From assembly GCF_003236395.1 (NCBI RefSeq), contig NZ_POUD01000079.1, positions 1-32,887 of the forward strand: a stretch of DNA of 32,887 bases, given 5' to 3'. A program made the position numbers and the translations under genes. The DNA comes from Nonomuraea aridisoli (lineage in GTDB: Bacteria > Actinomycetota > Actinomycetes > Streptosporangiales > Streptosporangiaceae). Position 1 is the first letter of the stretch. Each line of letters begins with the position of its first letter. The notes beneath the pieces were generated by a model that saw only the letters and a list, made by a program, of their open reading frames with translations, made no database searches and was not told the DNA's origin. Shown piece after piece: positions 31,537-32,887 of this stretch.

Positions 31537-32724
31537 CTACCCGTGGTGATGGCTCGCCATCGCGCTGCGGAGCGCCTCGACGAGGATGGCGGCCCTCCGG
31601 TCGACGACGCCGTCCTGGATGTGGTTCATGACATAGCCGAACGCGAGACCGGTCGCCGGGTCGGCGAAGCCGAGAGACCCGCCGTAACCGGGGAAGCCGA
31701 ACGCGGCCGGGCCGTACCAGAAGGCGTCGGGGGTCGGCAGGCCGAAGCCCGTGCCGATGCGGACGGGCACGCGCAGGACCTGGTCGACGCCGCTGACCTG
31801 TTCCTTCGTCGCCGCGGCCAGCGTGGCGGGGGAGAGGACGCGGTGGCCGTCGACCTCGCCGATGAGCGCGGCGTAGAAGCGGGCCAGAGCGCGTGCGGTG
31901 CAGACGCCGTTGGTCGAGGGCATCTCGGCGGCCTGCTCGCGGGGGTCGTTGTGGTCCAGTGGCGGGGCGAACATCATCATGGCCCGGACGGTCAACGAGG
32001 TCGGATCCGCGTAGGCGGCCATCACCTCGCGTGCGGCTTCAGGGAGGGCGTCGAGGTCGATCGCCGCGAGGGCGGCCAGGTCCGGCGGGATGGCGATGAT
32101 CCGGCTGACGCGGTGCCGCTCGGTTTCCGGCAGCCCGATCCACAGGTCGAGGCCGAGCGGGGCGGCGATCTCCTCGGCGAGGTACGTGCCGATGGTGCGA
32201 CCGGTCACCCGGCGGACGACTTCCCCGACCAGCCAGCCGTAGGTGTGCCCGTGGTAGCCGTGTTCGGTCCCCGGCTCCCAGGCGGGACGCTGGGCGGCCA
32301 GCGCGGTCACCATCGGTTCCCAGGCGATCGCCTCCGCCGGGGTCATCGGGCGGTCGAGCACCGGCAGCCCCGCCTGGTGGGTGAGCAGCCAGCGGACGGG
32401 GATGCGGCTCTTGCCGTTCGCCGCGAACTCGGGCCAGTAGTCGGCGACGGGCGCGTCGAGGTCCAGCTCGCCCCGTTGCGCGAGCAGGAGCGCGCAGGCG
32501 GCGGTGACGCCTTTGGTGGTGGAGTAGACGACTTGCAGGGTGTCCCGTTCCCAGGGACGGCCGTCCTCCGGGTCGGCGACGCCGCCCCACAGGTCGACGA
32601 CCTTCCGTCCGTGCAGGTAGGCGCTGACCGCGGCGCCCCCTTGCGGGTTGGCGGCCTGACTGGCCGCGAACGCCTCGCGTACTGCTTCGAATCCCGGTGC
32701 GGTTTCCCCACTGATCTCGGGCAT
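31537..32724 (-). CDS. Class C beta-lactamase-like serine hydrolase/esterase
   Basis: A 395-residue protein of the penicillin-binding/class C beta-lactamase (family VIII esterase) fold. The nucleophile motif is STTK (Ser68, Lys71) after LQVVY; the second-motif tyrosine lies in HGYHGHTYGW (about 155-164), and FPGYGGSLGF near the C-terminus stands in for the KTG/HxG motif. RWLLTHQAGLP is a further family block. No signal peptide is present, so it is probably a cytosolic esterase or peptidase rather than a drug-inactivating lactamase. ATG 32724 follows AAAGG. It converges on the globin gene with 12 bp between stops. Confidence 0.88.
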   Translation of the reverse strand: MPEISGETAPGFEAVREAFAASQAANPQGGAAVSAYLHGRKVVDLWGGVADPEDGRPWERDTLQVVYSTTKGVTAACALLLAQRGELDLDAPVADYWPEFAANGKSRIPVRWLLTHQAGLPVLDRPMTPAEAIAWEPMVTALAAQRPAWEPGTEHGYHGHTYGWLVGEVVRRVTGRTIGTYLAEEIAAPLGLDLWIGLPETERHRVSRIIAIPPDLAALAAIDLDALPEAAREVMAAYADPTSLTVRAMMMFAPPLDHNDPREQAAEMPSTNGVCTARALARFYAALIGEVDGHRVLSPATLAAATKEQVSGVDQVLRVPVRIGTGFGLPTPDAFWYGPAAFGFPGYGGSLGFADPATGLAFGYVMNHIQDGVVDRRAAILVEALRSAMASHHHG

Positions 32725-32835
32725 GCGTCATCGCCTTTCGGTGACCGTGATGCGGAATGGCTAGTGGGGTGACCACGAACGTTCACCGGGTCGATTGAGG
32801 CATCGGTTGAAGATGCGTGAAGGCGGGCTGATCGG

Positions 32836-32871
32836 TCACCCTCGATAGGCATGTGTCGTCGTCGAGGGTGA
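32836..32871. repeat. Inverted repeat near the window end
   Basis: TCACCCTCGA (32836-32845) pairs with TCGAGGGTGA (32862-32871), a 10-bp perfect stem with a 16-nt loop. It could be a terminator for a gene beyond the window or an operator. Otherwise 32725-32887 shows no gene. Confidence 0.45.
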
Positions 32872-32887
32872 GGTGCGTGGATGGCAG

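Overview
The window is GC-rich actinobacterial chromosome. Third codon positions are strongly G/C, GTG starts are frequent, and there is a complete whiB7 gene, a mycoredoxin, AdnA/AdnB, UvrD2 and mycosin-like subtilases. Gene content and style suggest Streptosporangiales (for example a Nonomuraea-like organism), but the family-level guess is inference. No tRNA, rRNA, CRISPR array, insertion sequence or phage gene was seen.

Layout. 1-2170: a small secreted Asp/His-rich protein cut by the window edge, about 730 bp without a convincing gene, and a secreted metallophosphoesterase (both minus strand). 2171-4296: an alpha/beta hydrolase and moeZ. 4424-8475: a tandem duplication of a two-gene module, each made of a membrane-anchored four-cysteine protein of unknown function plus a membrane-anchored mycosin-like serine protease. 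8499-12115: a small hypothetical protein, an alkyltransferase-like DNA-repair protein and a TagF-like glycerophosphotransferase. 12309-19075: adnA-adnB, the actinobacterial double-strand-break resection helicase-nuclease. 19035-24297 (minus): a four-gene siderophore operon (ATP-grasp ligase, two IucA/IucC synthetases, PLP decarboxylase) behind a near-perfect IdeR/DmdR iron box; the gene set matches the vibrioferrin pvsA-B-D-E genes without the pvsC exporter. 24445-28849: nudC, a mycoredoxin, a secreted esterase and uvrD2. 28989-30923: a TesB-type thioesterase, then whiB7 with a promoter, a long leader holding an 87-codon upstream ORF, an antiterminator/terminator pair, and a small coiled-coil gene downstream. 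31081-32724: a truncated haemoglobin and a class C beta-lactamase-like serine hydrolase, convergent.

How it fits together. From memory of the Mycobacterium tuberculosis map, moeZ, ATL, adnA, adnB, nudC, mrx1, uvrD2 and whiB7 lie in one neighbourhood there too. This window therefore looks like a conserved redox/DNA-repair/antibiotic-resistance backbone into which lineage-specific blocks (the subtilase modules, tagF, the siderophore operon, the esterase) have been placed. The most interesting items are the vibrioferrin-like operon, the whiB7 leader with its long uORF, and the duplicated subtilase modules.
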